Positions 47,570-57,849 of a stretch of 64,000 nucleotides of DNA are shown piece after piece (the stretch's first letter is position 1; every line of letters starts with the position of its first letter). The notes under the pieces are model-generated. The model did no database searches, was not told the origin of the DNA, and saw only the letters and a list, made by a program, of their open reading frames with translations. A program made the translations under genes and the position numbers. The DNA lies in NCBI GenBank assembly GCA_020161245.1, contig JAIUOK010000013.1, positions 1 to 64,000 of the forward strand. Reading direction: 5' to 3'. Origin of the DNA: Actinomycetota bacterium (GTDB taxonomy: Bacteria; Actinomycetota; Actinomycetes; S36-B12; CAIYMF01).

Positions 47570-48109
47570 TCAGGTGCGGCCGTCGAGCTCCTGGGCGTCG
47601 AAGAGGGCCTGCTGCTCGTCGCGGTCGGCGGTCATCCAGGTGGCCAGCAGCACCGGCCAGCCGTCGCGGCGCAGCACCTCGACCACTGCGGGGTCGTCGT
47701 CGACGACGGCGACGACGGTCCCCTCGCGCGCCAGGCGGCGCAGGGCCTGCGGCTTGAACTGGCGGGCCGGCCGGCGGTCGTCGTCTCGGCGCATCACGAG
47801 CCGGCCGTCGGGCAGGCCGTGGCGGCGCATCCACTCGAGGGTGGTGCGCCGGTATGTCTCGTTGCGGCCGGTGAGGTAGACGATCGCGTGCCCGGACGCC
47901 GCCTGGTCGTGGGCGAGCGCAATGCCGACGTCGAGCGGGCCGTCGTCGCCCATCGAGGCGAAGAACGCGGGCCAGTCCTTGGGCCGGCGCTCCACGTGAT
48001 GCAGCCGGTGCCGCACGTCGGCCAGCACGCCGTCGACGTCGAAGACCGCGATCGTGCGTCCTCGCGGTTCCCTCTCGGGAGCCTCGTCGTCGGGGGCGTC
48101 GGACGGCAT
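47570..48109 (-). CDS. HAD-family phosphatase, PNKP 3'-phosphatase-like
   Basis: A 179-residue protein. Motif I is FDVDGVLADVRHRLHHVE. Motif II is VYLTGRNETYRR, a Thr/Gly-Arg phrase of the polynucleotide-kinase phosphatase and T4 Pnkp branch. The acidic VVDDDPAV is motif IV. RNA or DNA 3'-end repair is the family's usual role, which fits the facing rtcB. Transcription is probably leaderless from TAGGTT. Confidence 0.75.
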   Translation of the reverse strand: MPSDAPDDEAPEREPRGRTIAVFDVDGVLADVRHRLHHVERRPKDWPAFFASMGDDGPLDVGIALAHDQAASGHAIVYLTGRNETYRRTTLEWMRRHGLPDGRLVMRRDDDRRPARQFKPQALRRLAREGTVVAVVDDDPAVVEVLRRDGWPVLLATWMTADRDEQQALFDAQELDGRT

Positions 48110-48139
48110 GCGCCGAACCTACGCCGGTACTGTCGGGGC
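48110..48139. promoter_or_regulatory. Divergent leaderless promoters
   Basis: In 30 bases between two ATG codons lie minus-strand TAGGTT (48121-48116) six bases from the HAD start and plus-strand TACTGT (48128-48133) six bases from the thioesterase start. The two -10 elements are six bases apart, so the promoters must compete. Confidence 0.7.
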
Positions 48140-48613
48140 ATGGCACTCGACCTGGAGACCGTGCGCGCGACGATGCCCACCACCGTGCCGATGGTGGGCA
48201 CGCTGGGCCTGGAGTACCTCGAGCTCTCGCCCGACCACGCCGTCGTGCGGATGACCGACGACGAGCGGTTCCGCAACCACATCGGCGGTCTGCATGCCGG
48301 CGCGATGTTCACCCTCGCCGAGACCGCCTCCGGCGCGCTCGTGCTTGCCAACTACGGCGAGATGCTCGACCAGGTGACACCGCTGGCCGTCGAGGCGACC
48401 ATCCGCTACCTGAAGATCGCCCGGGGCGACGTCACCGCGACGGCGACCCTGGGCTCGCAGGCCGACACGGTCCTCACCACGCTGCACGCCGGCGGGCGGC
48501 CGGAGTTCCACGTCGAGGTCGAGCTCACCACCGGCGAGGGCGACGACCGCCTCGTCACCGGCAGCATGACGGTGCTGTGGACCCTCAAGCCCACCCGCAA
48601 GCCCGGCGCCTAG
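48140..48613 (+). CDS. Hotdog-fold thioesterase-like protein (DUF4442/PaaI)
   Basis: A 157-residue protein. FRNHIGGLHAGAMFTLAETA is the hotdog helix with the HxGAMFTL phrase of DUF4442/PaaI-type thioesterases, and IRYLKIARGDVTATATL the later strand. Substrate is probably an acyl-CoA or acyl carrier. Single gene from a leaderless promoter. Confidence 0.8.
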   Translation: MALDLETVRATMPTTVPMVGTLGLEYLELSPDHAVVRMTDDERFRNHIGGLHAGAMFTLAETASGALVLANYGEMLDQVTPLAVEATIRYLKIARGDVTATATLGSQADTVLTTLHAGGRPEFHVEVELTTGEGDDRLVTGSMTVLWTLKPTRKPGA

Positions 48614-48617
48614 CGCG

Positions 48618-49028
48618 TCAGCGGGCAGGCTGCGCCTTCGGTGGCCGCACGAGCCCCTCGAGCGAGATCCGCGCCACGGGCGCGTAGGTGAGCACGGCGG
48701 CCGCGGGGCCGTCGGCGATGAGCTCGGTCGACGTGCCGCCGCCGATCCGCGACTCGCTGCGGTGGTCGAGGTGCATACGCACCGGCCCGGCCACGACGTC
48801 CCACGACCAGCGGTGCTCGGACTCGTCGTAGTCGACGACCTCCCAGCTCGCCCCGATGTTGGGGATGACGCCGAACACGGTGCCCGTGACGCCGATCGCG
48901 AGGCGCTCGGCGCTGCTCTCGACCCGGCGGATCTGCGGGGCCCATCCCGGCCACAGCGCGGGGACGGAGTACCGCTCCCAGACCAGGTCGAGCGGTGCCG
49001 CGCCGTCGGCGCGCAGGGTCAGTCGCAC
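48618..49028 (-). CDS. SRPBCC (polyketide cyclase-like) family protein
   Basis: A 136-residue protein from GTG 49028. The fold signature is LDLVWERYSVPALWPGWAPQ with a late SWEVVDYDESEHRWSW strand pair. Such helix-grip proteins bind hydrophobic ligands. Convergent with the thioesterase gene and only five bases from it. Ligand unknown. Confidence 0.75.
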   Translation of the reverse strand: MRLTLRADGAAPLDLVWERYSVPALWPGWAPQIRRVESSAERLAIGVTGTVFGVIPNIGASWEVVDYDESEHRWSWDVVAGPVRMHLDHRSESRIGGGTSTELIADGPAAAVLTYAPVARISLEGLVRPPKAQPAR

Positions 49029-49116
49029 GGGTACATCCTGCCGTCAGGGCAGGCGTCATGCGCACCAGGGGCACCCGCGCGGCCGGGTCCTGCCGTGAAC
49101 GCGGCGCCCCGCCCCG

Positions 49117-49122
49117 TACCGT
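49117..49122 (+). promoter_or_regulatory. -10 element TACCGT, leaderless
   Basis: TACCGT seven bases before GTG 49130. Confidence 0.55.
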
Positions 49123-49129
49123 GGTGGCC

Positions 49130-49666
49130 GTGAGCGAGATGACCGACGCGCGTACCGGATGGATGTCCCGCGACGACCTCGAGCAGGCGCGCGAGCGCGT
49201 GCCCATGGTGTACGTCGACGCCGTGCCCGTGCGCACCGACGATCGCGGTGTCGTCACCCTCGTCGGCCTGCTGCTGCGGGCCATGCCCGACGGCAGCATC
49301 AGCCGGGCCCCCGTGTCGGGCCGCGTGCTGTACGGCGAACGGGTGCGCGACGCCCTCATGCGCCATCTCGAGAAGGACCTCGGCCCGATGGCGCTGCCGC
49401 AGCTCCCGTCGGCCCCGCAGCCGTTCACCGTGGTCGAGTACTTCCCGGACCCCGAGGTCACCGGGTTCCACGACCCCCGCCAGCACGCGGTGTCGCTCGC
49501 GTTCGTCGTCCCCGTCCGCGGCGACTGCGTCCCGTCGGCCGAGGCGCTCGACCTCGTCTGGATGACGCCGGAGGAGGCCGTGAGCGACGACGTCGCGCTG
49601 GAGATGACCGGCGGCCAGGACCGGCTGCTGCGCCTGGCGATGGCGCACGTGGGCGTGCTGCCCTAG
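49130..49666 (+). CDS. NUDIX-like protein (DUF4916)
   Basis: A 178-residue protein. The family pattern GWMSRDDLEQARERVPMVYV and GRVLYGERVRDALMRHLEKD plus LGP is a degenerate Nudix box: the catalytic Glu pair of REXXEE is replaced by RHLEKD. Hydrolase activity is therefore uncertain. Common single-copy actinobacterial gene. Followed two bases later by a GNAT gene. Confidence 0.75.
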   Translation: MSEMTDARTGWMSRDDLEQARERVPMVYVDAVPVRTDDRGVVTLVGLLLRAMPDGSISRAPVSGRVLYGERVRDALMRHLEKDLGPMALPQLPSAPQPFTVVEYFPDPEVTGFHDPRQHAVSLAFVVPVRGDCVPSAEALDLVWMTPEEAVSDDVALEMTGGQDRLLRLAMAHVGVLP

Positions 49667-49668
49667 CC

Positions 49669-50190
49669 GTGGGCCACCGGATCACCACCGAGCGGCTGGT
49701 CCTGGAGACCCTCACCGCCGACGAGGCCGCCGCCATCCGCGCCGGCGAGCGTCACGGGCGCTGCTGGGCCGACGACTACCCGACCGACGGCGACGCCGTG
49801 GTGGCCGCCGTCATCGGCGAGGCCGGCAGCGCCTACGACGAGGAGGCCGAGCTCGGCGTCCTGCAGATCCGGCTCGCCGCCACCGGCGAGGCCGTCGGCG
49901 GGGTCGGGTTCATCTCCGGCGCCGACCGCGACGGCGTGGCCGAGATCGGCTACGGCATCGCGGAGTCCGTGCGCGGCCAGGGCCTGGCCACCGAGGCGGT
50001 GGCGGCGGTGCTCGGCTGGGTCGCCGGCTCGGGCGTCGCGGCGGTGGAGGCACTGACCGATCCCGCGAACACGGCGTCGCACCGGGTCCTCGAGCGCTGC
50101 GGCTTCGAGCGCGCGGGCGAGTGCGCGACCGACGACGGCGCCATGCTGAGGTGGCTGCGTCCGATGCCCGGCGGGGCCGCCGGACAGTAA
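49669..50190 (+). CDS. GNAT-family N-acetyltransferase
   Basis: A 173-residue protein from GTG 49669, two bases after the previous stop. ITTERLVLETLTADEAAAI opens the RimJ-type domain. AEIGYGIAESVRGQGLATEA is the acetyl-CoA-binding motif A; HRVLERCGFERAGE is motif B. Substrate unknown; likely in one operon with the NUDIX-like gene. Confidence 0.85.
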   Translation: MGHRITTERLVLETLTADEAAAIRAGERHGRCWADDYPTDGDAVVAAVIGEAGSAYDEEAELGVLQIRLAATGEAVGGVGFISGADRDGVAEIGYGIAESVRGQGLATEAVAAVLGWVAGSGVAAVEALTDPANTASHRVLERCGFERAGECATDDGAMLRWLRPMPGGAAGQ

Positions 50191-50225
50191 TTCATCACGC
50201 GTGGACTTGCCGTCCGCGGCGGGTC

Positions 50226-50231
50226 TACGTT
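50226..50231 (+). promoter_or_regulatory. -10 element TACGTT, ABC exporter operon
   Basis: TACGTT six bases before ATG 50238; leaderless operon start. No obvious TetR palindrome was recognised in the short space upstream. Confidence 0.6.
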
Positions 50232-50237
50232 CGCCGC

Positions 50238-51317
50238 ATGCGAGCCATGATCCTCAAGGAGTTCCGAGAGCTGCGGCGCGACCGGCGCACGGTCGGCCTG
50301 CTGGTCGGGATGCCCCTGCTGCTGCTGGTCATCTTCGGGTACGCCGCGAACTTCTACGTCTCGAGCGTCAAGGCGGCCGTGGTCGGGCCGCAGGCCGAGC
50401 AGGTCGCGTCGGCCCTGCCGTCCTTCTTCGACGTCACCGTCGTCGAGCCCGCTCAGGGGCAGGCCGACGCCGAGTCGCTGCTGCAGGCCAACACCGTCGA
50501 CGTCGCGCTCGTGACCGGCCAGCAGCCGGTGCTCGCGCTCGTCGACGGCTCCAACCTGTTCGCCGCGCAGTCGACGGTGTCGGTGCTCAACAAGGCCGGC
50601 GACCAGGTGACGACGCAGATCCTCTACAACCCCGACCTGTCGACGTCGTGGGTGATGATCCCGGCGATCATCGGCCTGATCCTCACGTTCATCGGCACGA
50701 TCGTGACGAGCATCGGGCTGGTGAAGGAGCGGGAGACCGGCACCCTCGAGCAGCTGGCCGTGATGCCCATCCGGCCGAGCACCGTGATCCTCGGCAAGAT
50801 CACGCCGTACTTCCTGCTCGCCTCGCTCGACATGGTGATCATCACGGTGCTCGGCATGCTGCTGTTCGACGTGCCGTTCAACGGCAACCCGTTCGCCTTC
50901 GCGCTCGGCGCCGCGCTGTTCCTGCTCGTGGTGCTGGGCCTGGGCGTCTTCATCTCGACGATCTCGCAGACCACCGGGCAGGCGATCCAGACCGCGTTCT
51001 TCTTCCTGCTCCCGCAGATCCTGCTCAGCGGCATGATCTTCCCGCTGGACGCGATGGCGGCCGGGGTGCGCTGGATCGGCTACCTGCTCCCGCTCACCTA
51101 CTTCACGATGATCAGCCAGGGCATCATGCTGCGCGGCGCCACGGTCGCCGAGCTGTGGCTGCCGTTCACGGTGCTGGCCGTGATGGCCGTCGTCGTCCTC
51201 ACCGGGGCGACCCTGCGCTTCCGCCGCGACCTCGCCCCCGGACGTCGTCGCCGCCACGGCCACGCCCATGAGGCGTCGTCGGCGCCGGTGTCGGACGAGG
51301 CAGGTGCGTCGCGATGA
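50238..51317 (+). CDS. ABC-2 type transporter permease
   Basis: A 359-residue membrane protein. One N-terminal helix (VGLLVGMPLLLLVIFGYAAN), an extracytoplasmic loop of ~130 residues, then five helices with the ABC-2 signature ERETGTLEQLAVMPIRPST and QILLSGMIFPLDAM. Similar to the YhhJ/RbbA-type permeases. The last ~25 residues are disordered. Its stop overlaps the first ATPase gene (ATGA). Confidence 0.9.
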   Translation: MRAMILKEFRELRRDRRTVGLLVGMPLLLLVIFGYAANFYVSSVKAAVVGPQAEQVASALPSFFDVTVVEPAQGQADAESLLQANTVDVALVTGQQPVLALVDGSNLFAAQSTVSVLNKAGDQVTTQILYNPDLSTSWVMIPAIIGLILTFIGTIVTSIGLVKERETGTLEQLAVMPIRPSTVILGKITPYFLLASLDMVIITVLGMLLFDVPFNGNPFAFALGAALFLLVVLGLGVFISTISQTTGQAIQTAFFFLLPQILLSGMIFPLDAMAAGVRWIGYLLPLTYFTMISQGIMLRGATVAELWLPFTVLAVMAVVVLTGATLRFRRDLAPGRRRRHGHAHEASSAPVSDEAGASR

Positions 51318-52135
51318 CCTTCGGCCTCGCGTCGGCGTCGGTCGAGCTCGGCGGGCGCACCGTGCTCGACGACGTGACGCTGCGGATCGCGCCGGGCTCG
51401 GTGGTCGCCGTCGTGGGCGGCGACGGCGCCGGCAAGTCGACGCTGCTGCGCGCGCTGGTGGGCGAGGTCGCGCTGTCGCGCGGCTCGGTCGATGCCCCGC
51501 CGCCGGACCGCATCGGGTACCTCCCGGCGTCGGCCGGCAGCTGGGCGGCGCTCACGGTGCAGCAGAACGTCGACTTCGTGGCCGGCGTGTACGGCGTGCC
51601 GCCGGGCGAGCTCGGCGCCCGCAGGGGAGCGCTGCTCGAGCGGGCCGCGCTGACGTCGGCGTCCGACCGCCCCGCCTCGCAGGTCTCCGGCGGGATGCGC
51701 CGCAAGCTCGGCTTCAGCATGGCCGCCGTGCACGCGCCGCAGCTGCTGGTGCTCGACGAGCCCAGCACCGGCGTCGACCCCGTGAGCCGCATCGACCTCT
51801 GGCGCCTGGTCACCCAGGCCGCCGCTGCCGGCGCCGCCGTCGTGCTGTCCACCACGTACCTCGACGAGGCGGAGCGGGCGGCATCGCTCGTCGTGCTGGA
51901 CCGGGGGCGGGTGCTGGCCCAGGGACCGGTCGACGATGTGCTCGACGCCTTCGACGGCGTCGTGGTGCGGACCCCGGTAGCTCAGCGGCCGGAGTGGTCG
52001 TGGCGGCGAGGCCGCGACCTGCACGAGCTCCTCCCGCCGGGCGCGGCCGCGGACCGCGCCGATGCTGTGGTGCCCGACCTCGAGGACGTCGTCGTGGCAC
52101 TGTCGCTGCGCTCGCGGGCGGAGGTGCCGGCATGA
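51314..52135 (+). CDS. ABC transporter ATP-binding protein 1
   Basis: A 273-residue ATPase. Walker A is GGDGAGKST, the signature VSGGMRRKLGF, Walker B LLVLDEPSTGVDP. It matches the first nucleotide-binding domain of the RbbA/YhiH family, in which the signature is SGGM. Coupled to permease and second ATPase by 4-bp overlaps. Confidence 0.92.
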   Translation: MTFGLASASVELGGRTVLDDVTLRIAPGSVVAVVGGDGAGKSTLLRALVGEVALSRGSVDAPPPDRIGYLPASAGSWAALTVQQNVDFVAGVYGVPPGELGARRGALLERAALTSASDRPASQVSGGMRRKLGFSMAAVHAPQLLVLDEPSTGVDPVSRIDLWRLVTQAAAAGAAVVLSTTYLDEAERAASLVVLDRGRVLAQGPVDDVLDAFDGVVVRTPVAQRPEWSWRRGRDLHELLPPGAAADRADAVVPDLEDVVVALSLRSRAEVPA

Positions 52136-53007
52136 CCGCCCCGCCGGCGCTGCTGCGCGCTGCCTCCGTCTCGCGGGCCTTCGGGGGCTTCACCGCCGTC
52201 GACTCCGTCTCGATGGACCTGCGCCCGGGCGAGGTGGTCGGCCTGCTGGGCGCCAACGGAGCCGGCAAGACCACGCTGCTGCGCCTGCTGCTGGGGCTGC
52301 TCGCCCCGACGTCCGGCGCGGTCGAGCTGCTCGGCGGTGCTCCTGACCGCGAACGCCGGCGCCGCCTCGGCTATGTGCCGCAGGGCCTCGGCCTCTACCG
52401 CGACCTCACGGTCCGGGAGAACCTGGCGTTCGCCGCGAGCAGCTACGGCGCTGCCCCCGCACCGCTCGAGGGCGAGCTGGCGGAGTCCGCCGACGCGCTG
52501 GTGCGCGACATCCCGCTCGGCCTGCAGCGCCGTCTGGCGTTCGTGTCGGCACTCGCGCACGGGCCGTCGGTGGTGGTCCTCGACGAGCCGACGTCGGGCG
52601 TCGACGCGGTGGCACGCGCCGAGCTGTGGGACACGATCCGGGCGCAGGCGGCGTCGGGCGTCGGCGTCCTCGTGACCACGCACTACATGCAGGAGGCCGA
52701 GCAGTGCGACCGGCTGCTGCTCATGTCCGAGGGCAGGCTGGTGGGTGAGGGCGACGAGCAGGCGATCGTCGCCGGCACCACCGCCGTGGCCGTCCGTACC
52801 GACGACTGGGCCCGCGCCTTCGACGTCCTCGACTCTGCGGGCGAGCTCGTGATGCTCTCCGGCCGTGCCATCCGGGTGGCCGACGGCGACCCCGACGGGC
52901 TCAGGACCATCCTGTCGGCCGCCGGGCTGGACGCGACGGTGGAGCGGGTGCCGGCCACGATCGAGGAGCGGATGGCCGTGCTGGCCCGCGGCGGGGGAGC
53001 GGCCTGA
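52132..53007 (+). CDS. ABC transporter ATP-binding protein 2 (degenerate signature)
   Basis: A 291-residue ATPase. Walker A is GANGAGKTT and Walker B VVVLDEPTSGVDA. The signature position reads IPLGLQRRLAF in place of LSGGQ, as in the second domain of RbbA/YhiH-type exporters. It should pair with the 51314 product as an asymmetric heterodimer. Last exporter gene; overlaps the TetR gene by one base. Confidence 0.9.
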   Translation: MTAPPALLRAASVSRAFGGFTAVDSVSMDLRPGEVVGLLGANGAGKTTLLRLLLGLLAPTSGAVELLGGAPDRERRRRLGYVPQGLGLYRDLTVRENLAFAASSYGAAPAPLEGELAESADALVRDIPLGLQRRLAFVSALAHGPSVVVLDEPTSGVDAVARAELWDTIRAQAASGVGVLVTTHYMQEAEQCDRLLLMSEGRLVGEGDEQAIVAGTTAVAVRTDDWARAFDVLDSAGELVMLSGRAIRVADGDPDGLRTILSAAGLDATVERVPATIEERMAVLARGGGAA

Positions 53008-53624
53008 TGCCGCCACGGGGCCGGAGGCCGTCGGGGGGCCCGGACACCCGTGAGCAGATCCTCGAGGCCGCCCGTGAGCTCTTCGCCGAGAAGGGGTTCG
53101 AGCGCACGACGATGCGAGCGGTGGCCGAGCGGGCCGGGGTGGACCCCGCACTGATCGCGCACTACTTCGGCAACAAGGACGGGCTGCTCAACGAGGCGCT
53201 CGCGATGCCCGTGGACGTGCCCCTGCTGCTCTCTGACCTCGACCACGCGCGCCCGGGCGTCGACATCGTGCGCCGGGTGCTGCACTTCTGGGACACCTCG
53301 CCGCAGCTGCGCAAGCGCATGACGGGGCTGCTGCGCACCGGGCTGTCCAACGAGCATGCCGCCGCGATCCTGCGCGGAGTACTGAGCAGGAACGTGTTCG
53401 CGACGCTGTCGCAGCACGTCGCCGAGGACCAGCGGGAGCTGCGGACGACGCTCGTGGGGTCGCACATCGCCGGCCTGCTCATGGCCCGCTACATCCTCAA
53501 GGTGCCTGGCCTCGCCGACGCCGACCCGGAGCAGATCGCCGTCGCGGTGGGCCCGGTCGTCCAGCACTACCTGGACGGCCCGATCGCCCAGGTGCCGAGG
53601 CACCCGGCCCGACGCTCAGGCTGA
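53007..53624 (+). CDS. TetR-family transcriptional regulator
   Basis: A 205-residue repressor. The HTH is FERTTMRAVAERAGVDPALI and AHYFGNKDGLLNEAL. The C-terminal ligand domain ends near residue 190. Position within the exporter operon suggests it controls efflux in response to a transported compound. Its end overlaps the convergent DUF2277 gene by nine bases. Confidence 0.9.
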   Translation: MPPRGRRPSGGPDTREQILEAARELFAEKGFERTTMRAVAERAGVDPALIAHYFGNKDGLLNEALAMPVDVPLLLSDLDHARPGVDIVRRVLHFWDTSPQLRKRMTGLLRTGLSNEHAAAILRGVLSRNVFATLSQHVAEDQRELRTTLVGSHIAGLLMARYILKVPGLADADPEQIAVAVGPVVQHYLDGPIAQVPRHPARRSG

Positions 53625-53840
53625 CGGGCGCGCCGCCCCGCGCACGACCACCTGGTCGAGCAGCTGCTGGGTGGCCCGGGCGACGTCGTCGACGGCGCGG
53701 TCGAACGCCTCACGGTTGGCCGCCGAGGGCGCCCGCATCCCGGCGATCTTGCGGACGTACTGCAGCGCCGCGGCGTGGACGTCGTCGTCGGTGACCTCGT
53801 CCTGGTAGGGCGGGCGCAGGGTCTTGATGCTGCGGCACAT
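53616..53840 (-). CDS. DUF2277 family protein
   Basis: A 74-residue protein. ATG 53840 follows GAGGAGG, so the longer frame to 53876 is not needed. MCRSIKTLRPPYQDEVTDDD is the family N-terminus. Helical, function unknown. Overlaps the end of the TetR gene on the opposite strand. Confidence 0.8.
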   Translation of the reverse strand: MCRSIKTLRPPYQDEVTDDDVHAAALQYVRKIAGMRAPSAANREAFDRAVDDVARATQQLLDQVVVRGAARPSA

Positions 53841-53906
53841 GTCGTCGTCCTCCTCGTCGGGCGACCAGCCTGGCACGGCCGGGCGCTGATCGGTGGCGGC
53901 GTGCGG

Positions 53907-54533
53907 TCAGGCCGCGGCGGCGTGCTTGTCGACGAGCCCCACATCGGCCAGGGCCGCGGCCACCAGTGCGTCGTAGCGCTCCGCAGCCAGGTCGCCGAGC
54001 GGGTCGGGGGTGTGCTCGAGCAGCTCGTCGTAGGGCAGTCCGAAGGCGGCGCGCATGGCCAGCAGCCGACGGCGCTCCGGGTCGTGGAGGTCGGTGAGGA
54101 CCCGCGAGGCCACCGACATGTGGCGCACGCGCCGCACGCGCCGGGGGACGACCACCGCGATGAGGACGAGGATCGGCAGCGCTGCCGTGACGATGCCGAC
54201 GATCCGCGCCACCGTGTAGACGGCGTCCTCGCCGGACTGCCCGAGCTCGGCGAGGTTGCCGCCCGTGCCGTCGCCCGCCCCGGCGATCGCGTTGCCGATC
54301 GATTCGCCGACCACCGGCACCCCCGACACGGCGTCGGCGACCGACTGGAACCCGCCCTCGACTGTGAGGCCCGCCTCCTTGACGCCGGTCGCCAGCACGG
54401 CGAGCGACCCCACGGCGTCGTGGACGAACTTCCCGACCCAGATGAAGAACACGATCAGCAGCACGACCACGACGTCGGACGCGATCTGCCTGGTCCGCTG
54501 CTCCGGGACCTCGCTGTACAGGCGGATGCTCAT
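53907..54533 (-). CDS. Membrane protein, hypothetical
   Basis: A 208-residue protein. Two membrane helices (SDVVVVLLIVFFIWVGKFVH near 20-40 and IVGIVTAALPILVLIAVVV near 110-128) flank an extracytoplasmic loop of ~70 residues. After RRVRRVRH the C-terminal ~70 residues are helical and cytosolic. ATG 54533 follows TAGCCT by six bases. Actinobacteria-specific family of unknown role. Confidence 0.65.
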   Translation of the reverse strand: MSIRLYSEVPEQRTRQIASDVVVVLLIVFFIWVGKFVHDAVGSLAVLATGVKEAGLTVEGGFQSVADAVSGVPVVGESIGNAIAGAGDGTGGNLAELGQSGEDAVYTVARIVGIVTAALPILVLIAVVVPRRVRRVRHMSVASRVLTDLHDPERRRLLAMRAAFGLPYDELLEHTPDPLGDLAAERYDALVAAALADVGLVDKHAAAA

Positions 54534-54539
54534 GCCCGG

Positions 54540-54545
54540 AGGCTA
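54540..54545 (-). promoter_or_regulatory. -10 element TAGCCT, leaderless (minus strand)
   Basis: Six bases before the ATG at 54533. Confidence 0.55.
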
Positions 54546-54553
54546 GGGGAGCG

Positions 54554-54931
54554 TCACCAGATCCAGGCGACGATCAGCGCGATGAGGGGGAGCAGGCCCT
54601 GGACGAGGGCCGCCCGCAGCATCGACGGCTGCTTGACCAGCAGCACGAGCGCCGCGCCGATCATGAACAGCAGGCCGTAGACGACGAGGGTGGGCCCCTG
54701 CGGCTCCCAGCCGGCGAAGGTCCCGACGACGCCGACGAGCGTGCCCAGGGCGAGGAAGAGGTTGTAGAAGCCCTGGTTCCACATCGAGAAGACCAGGCCC
54801 TCGACATCCTCCTGGCGCACGCCGAAGACGCGGTAGGCGCGGGGCGAGCGGAAGACCAGGCTCTCGAGCACCCAGAAGTAGACGTGCAGCAGAGCCGCGA
54901 TCGCGGCCAGGACGAGCGACACCGTGGGCAT
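54554..54931 (-). CDS. DUF1304 family membrane protein
   Basis: A 125-residue protein with four membrane helices. ALLHVYFWVLESLVF, FSMWNQGFYNLFLALG and the final LVQGLLPLIALI match DUF1304. Function unknown; a small integral membrane protein. Confidence 0.85.
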   Translation of the reverse strand: MPTVSLVLAAIAALLHVYFWVLESLVFRSPRAYRVFGVRQEDVEGLVFSMWNQGFYNLFLALGTLVGVVGTFAGWEPQGPTLVVYGLLFMIGAALVLLVKQPSMLRAALVQGLLPLIALIVAWIW

Positions 54932-54937
54932 GGCGCG

Positions 54938-54943
54938 ACCCTA
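54938..54943 (-). promoter_or_regulatory. -10 element TAGGGT, leaderless (minus strand)
   Basis: Six bases before the ATG at 54931. It overlaps the spacer after the ABC-F gene. Confidence 0.55.
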
Positions 54944-54955
54944 GAGCAGCGCCGC

Positions 54956-56602
<1,647 letters not shown>

Positions 56603-56741
56603 GCCCGCATCCTCGCCTGCCGCCGCCCCGCCCGACGAACGGGTTCCCTCGGGGCCTCCCGGTCCGCGTGCTACAGCCCGAACTGGGGCAGACTGCCGCC
56701 GGTTTGGCCCACTCCCGGCTGTTACGCGCGTCGGGGAGGCG

Positions 56742-57677
56742 TCAGGCGTGGGCGGTCTCGGCGGCCGACTCCTCGGCCTCGCGCGAGGTGGTGGGGCGGG
56801 TCGACAGGTACGACCCCAGCAGCACCAGCGGGAAGCCGACGGCCACGCCCCACGTGAGCGGCTCGGACAGGATCACGATGCCCAGCAGCACCGCGACGGC
56901 CGGGTTGACGAAGGTGATGATCGTGGCGCGCACCGGGCCGGCGGCAGCGATGAGCTCGAAGAACAGCACGAACGCGAGCGCGGTGCAGACCAGCGCCAGC
57001 ACGAGCACGGCGGCGATGACCGGCCCGGAGGGCAGGCCGCCCGCGAGCTCGACGACGGTGAACGGCGAGTACAGCACCGCCACCAGCGACAGCGAGAGGG
57101 CGATGATGCCCATCGTGGGCACCCCGCGGAGCTTGCGGTCGGCGACGGCCGGCGCGACGGCGTAGAGCACCGCGACGGTCAGCAGCTCGACGACGCTGAG
57201 CGGATCCGCCGTGCCCTGGAACGACTCGATCCCCACCAGGGCGGCGACGCCGAGGATGCCGGTGAACAGGCCCAGCAGCCGGACCGGCGCGAAGGCGTGC
57301 CGGTCGCCCAGGATGCGCGCCAGCACGGTTCCGACCAGGGGCACCGCGGCGATGACGAGGCCGGCGAACCCGCTGGCGACCCGCAGCTCGGCGTGGCCGA
57401 GCAGCACCCAGGGGATGGCCATCTCCATGACGCCGAAGGCCACGACGTAGGGCCACTTCGCCAGCGCCGGGCGCACCGCCCCCTGCCGCCAGGCGAGCGG
57501 CAGCAGGATCAGCGCGGCGAGCAGGGTGCGCATGCCGGCGAGCGCGGGCGGCGAGATCTCGACCACGGCGATCTTGATGAACAGGTACGGGATGCCCCAG
57601 ATGACCGCCATGGCCGCGAACAGGCCCCAGGCCCGGCTGCTCATGCGGGCCGGGGCGGAGGCGGCGGTGCTGGTCAC
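56742..57677 (-). CDS. EamA-family transporter
   Basis: A 311-residue protein with ten predicted membrane helices in two repeats; AVIWGIPYLFIKIAVVEISP and the later FVNPAVAVLLGIVILSEPLT are EamA (DMT) signatures. Start GTG 57677 follows TAGTCT. Likely exports a metabolite or amino acid; substrate unknown. Confidence 0.88.
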   Translation of the reverse strand: MTSTAASAPARMSSRAWGLFAAMAVIWGIPYLFIKIAVVEISPPALAGMRTLLAALILLPLAWRQGAVRPALAKWPYVVAFGVMEMAIPWVLLGHAELRVASGFAGLVIAAVPLVGTVLARILGDRHAFAPVRLLGLFTGILGVAALVGIESFQGTADPLSVVELLTVAVLYAVAPAVADRKLRGVPTMGIIALSLSLVAVLYSPFTVVELAGGLPSGPVIAAVLVLALVCTALAFVLFFELIAAAGPVRATIITFVNPAVAVLLGIVILSEPLTWGVAVGFPLVLLGSYLSTRPTTSREAEESAAETAHA

Positions 57678-57683
57678 CGGGGG

Positions 57684-57689
57684 AGACTA
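57684..57689 (-). promoter_or_regulatory. -10 element TAGTCT, leaderless (minus strand)
   Basis: Six bases before the GTG at 57677. Confidence 0.55.
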
Positions 57690-57849
57690 CGGCCTGCGTC
57701 CGACGCCGGGACTGCGGGAATCGGCCGTCGCGCCGGACCTGGCGGGACCCCTGCGCAGGTCGTCCGGATCGCTGCGGCGCGGCAGCCGCCAGCAACGCCG
57801 CGAGCCGCCGTCCCGAGGGGACGACGGCTCGCGGGACGTGCCGGGACGG

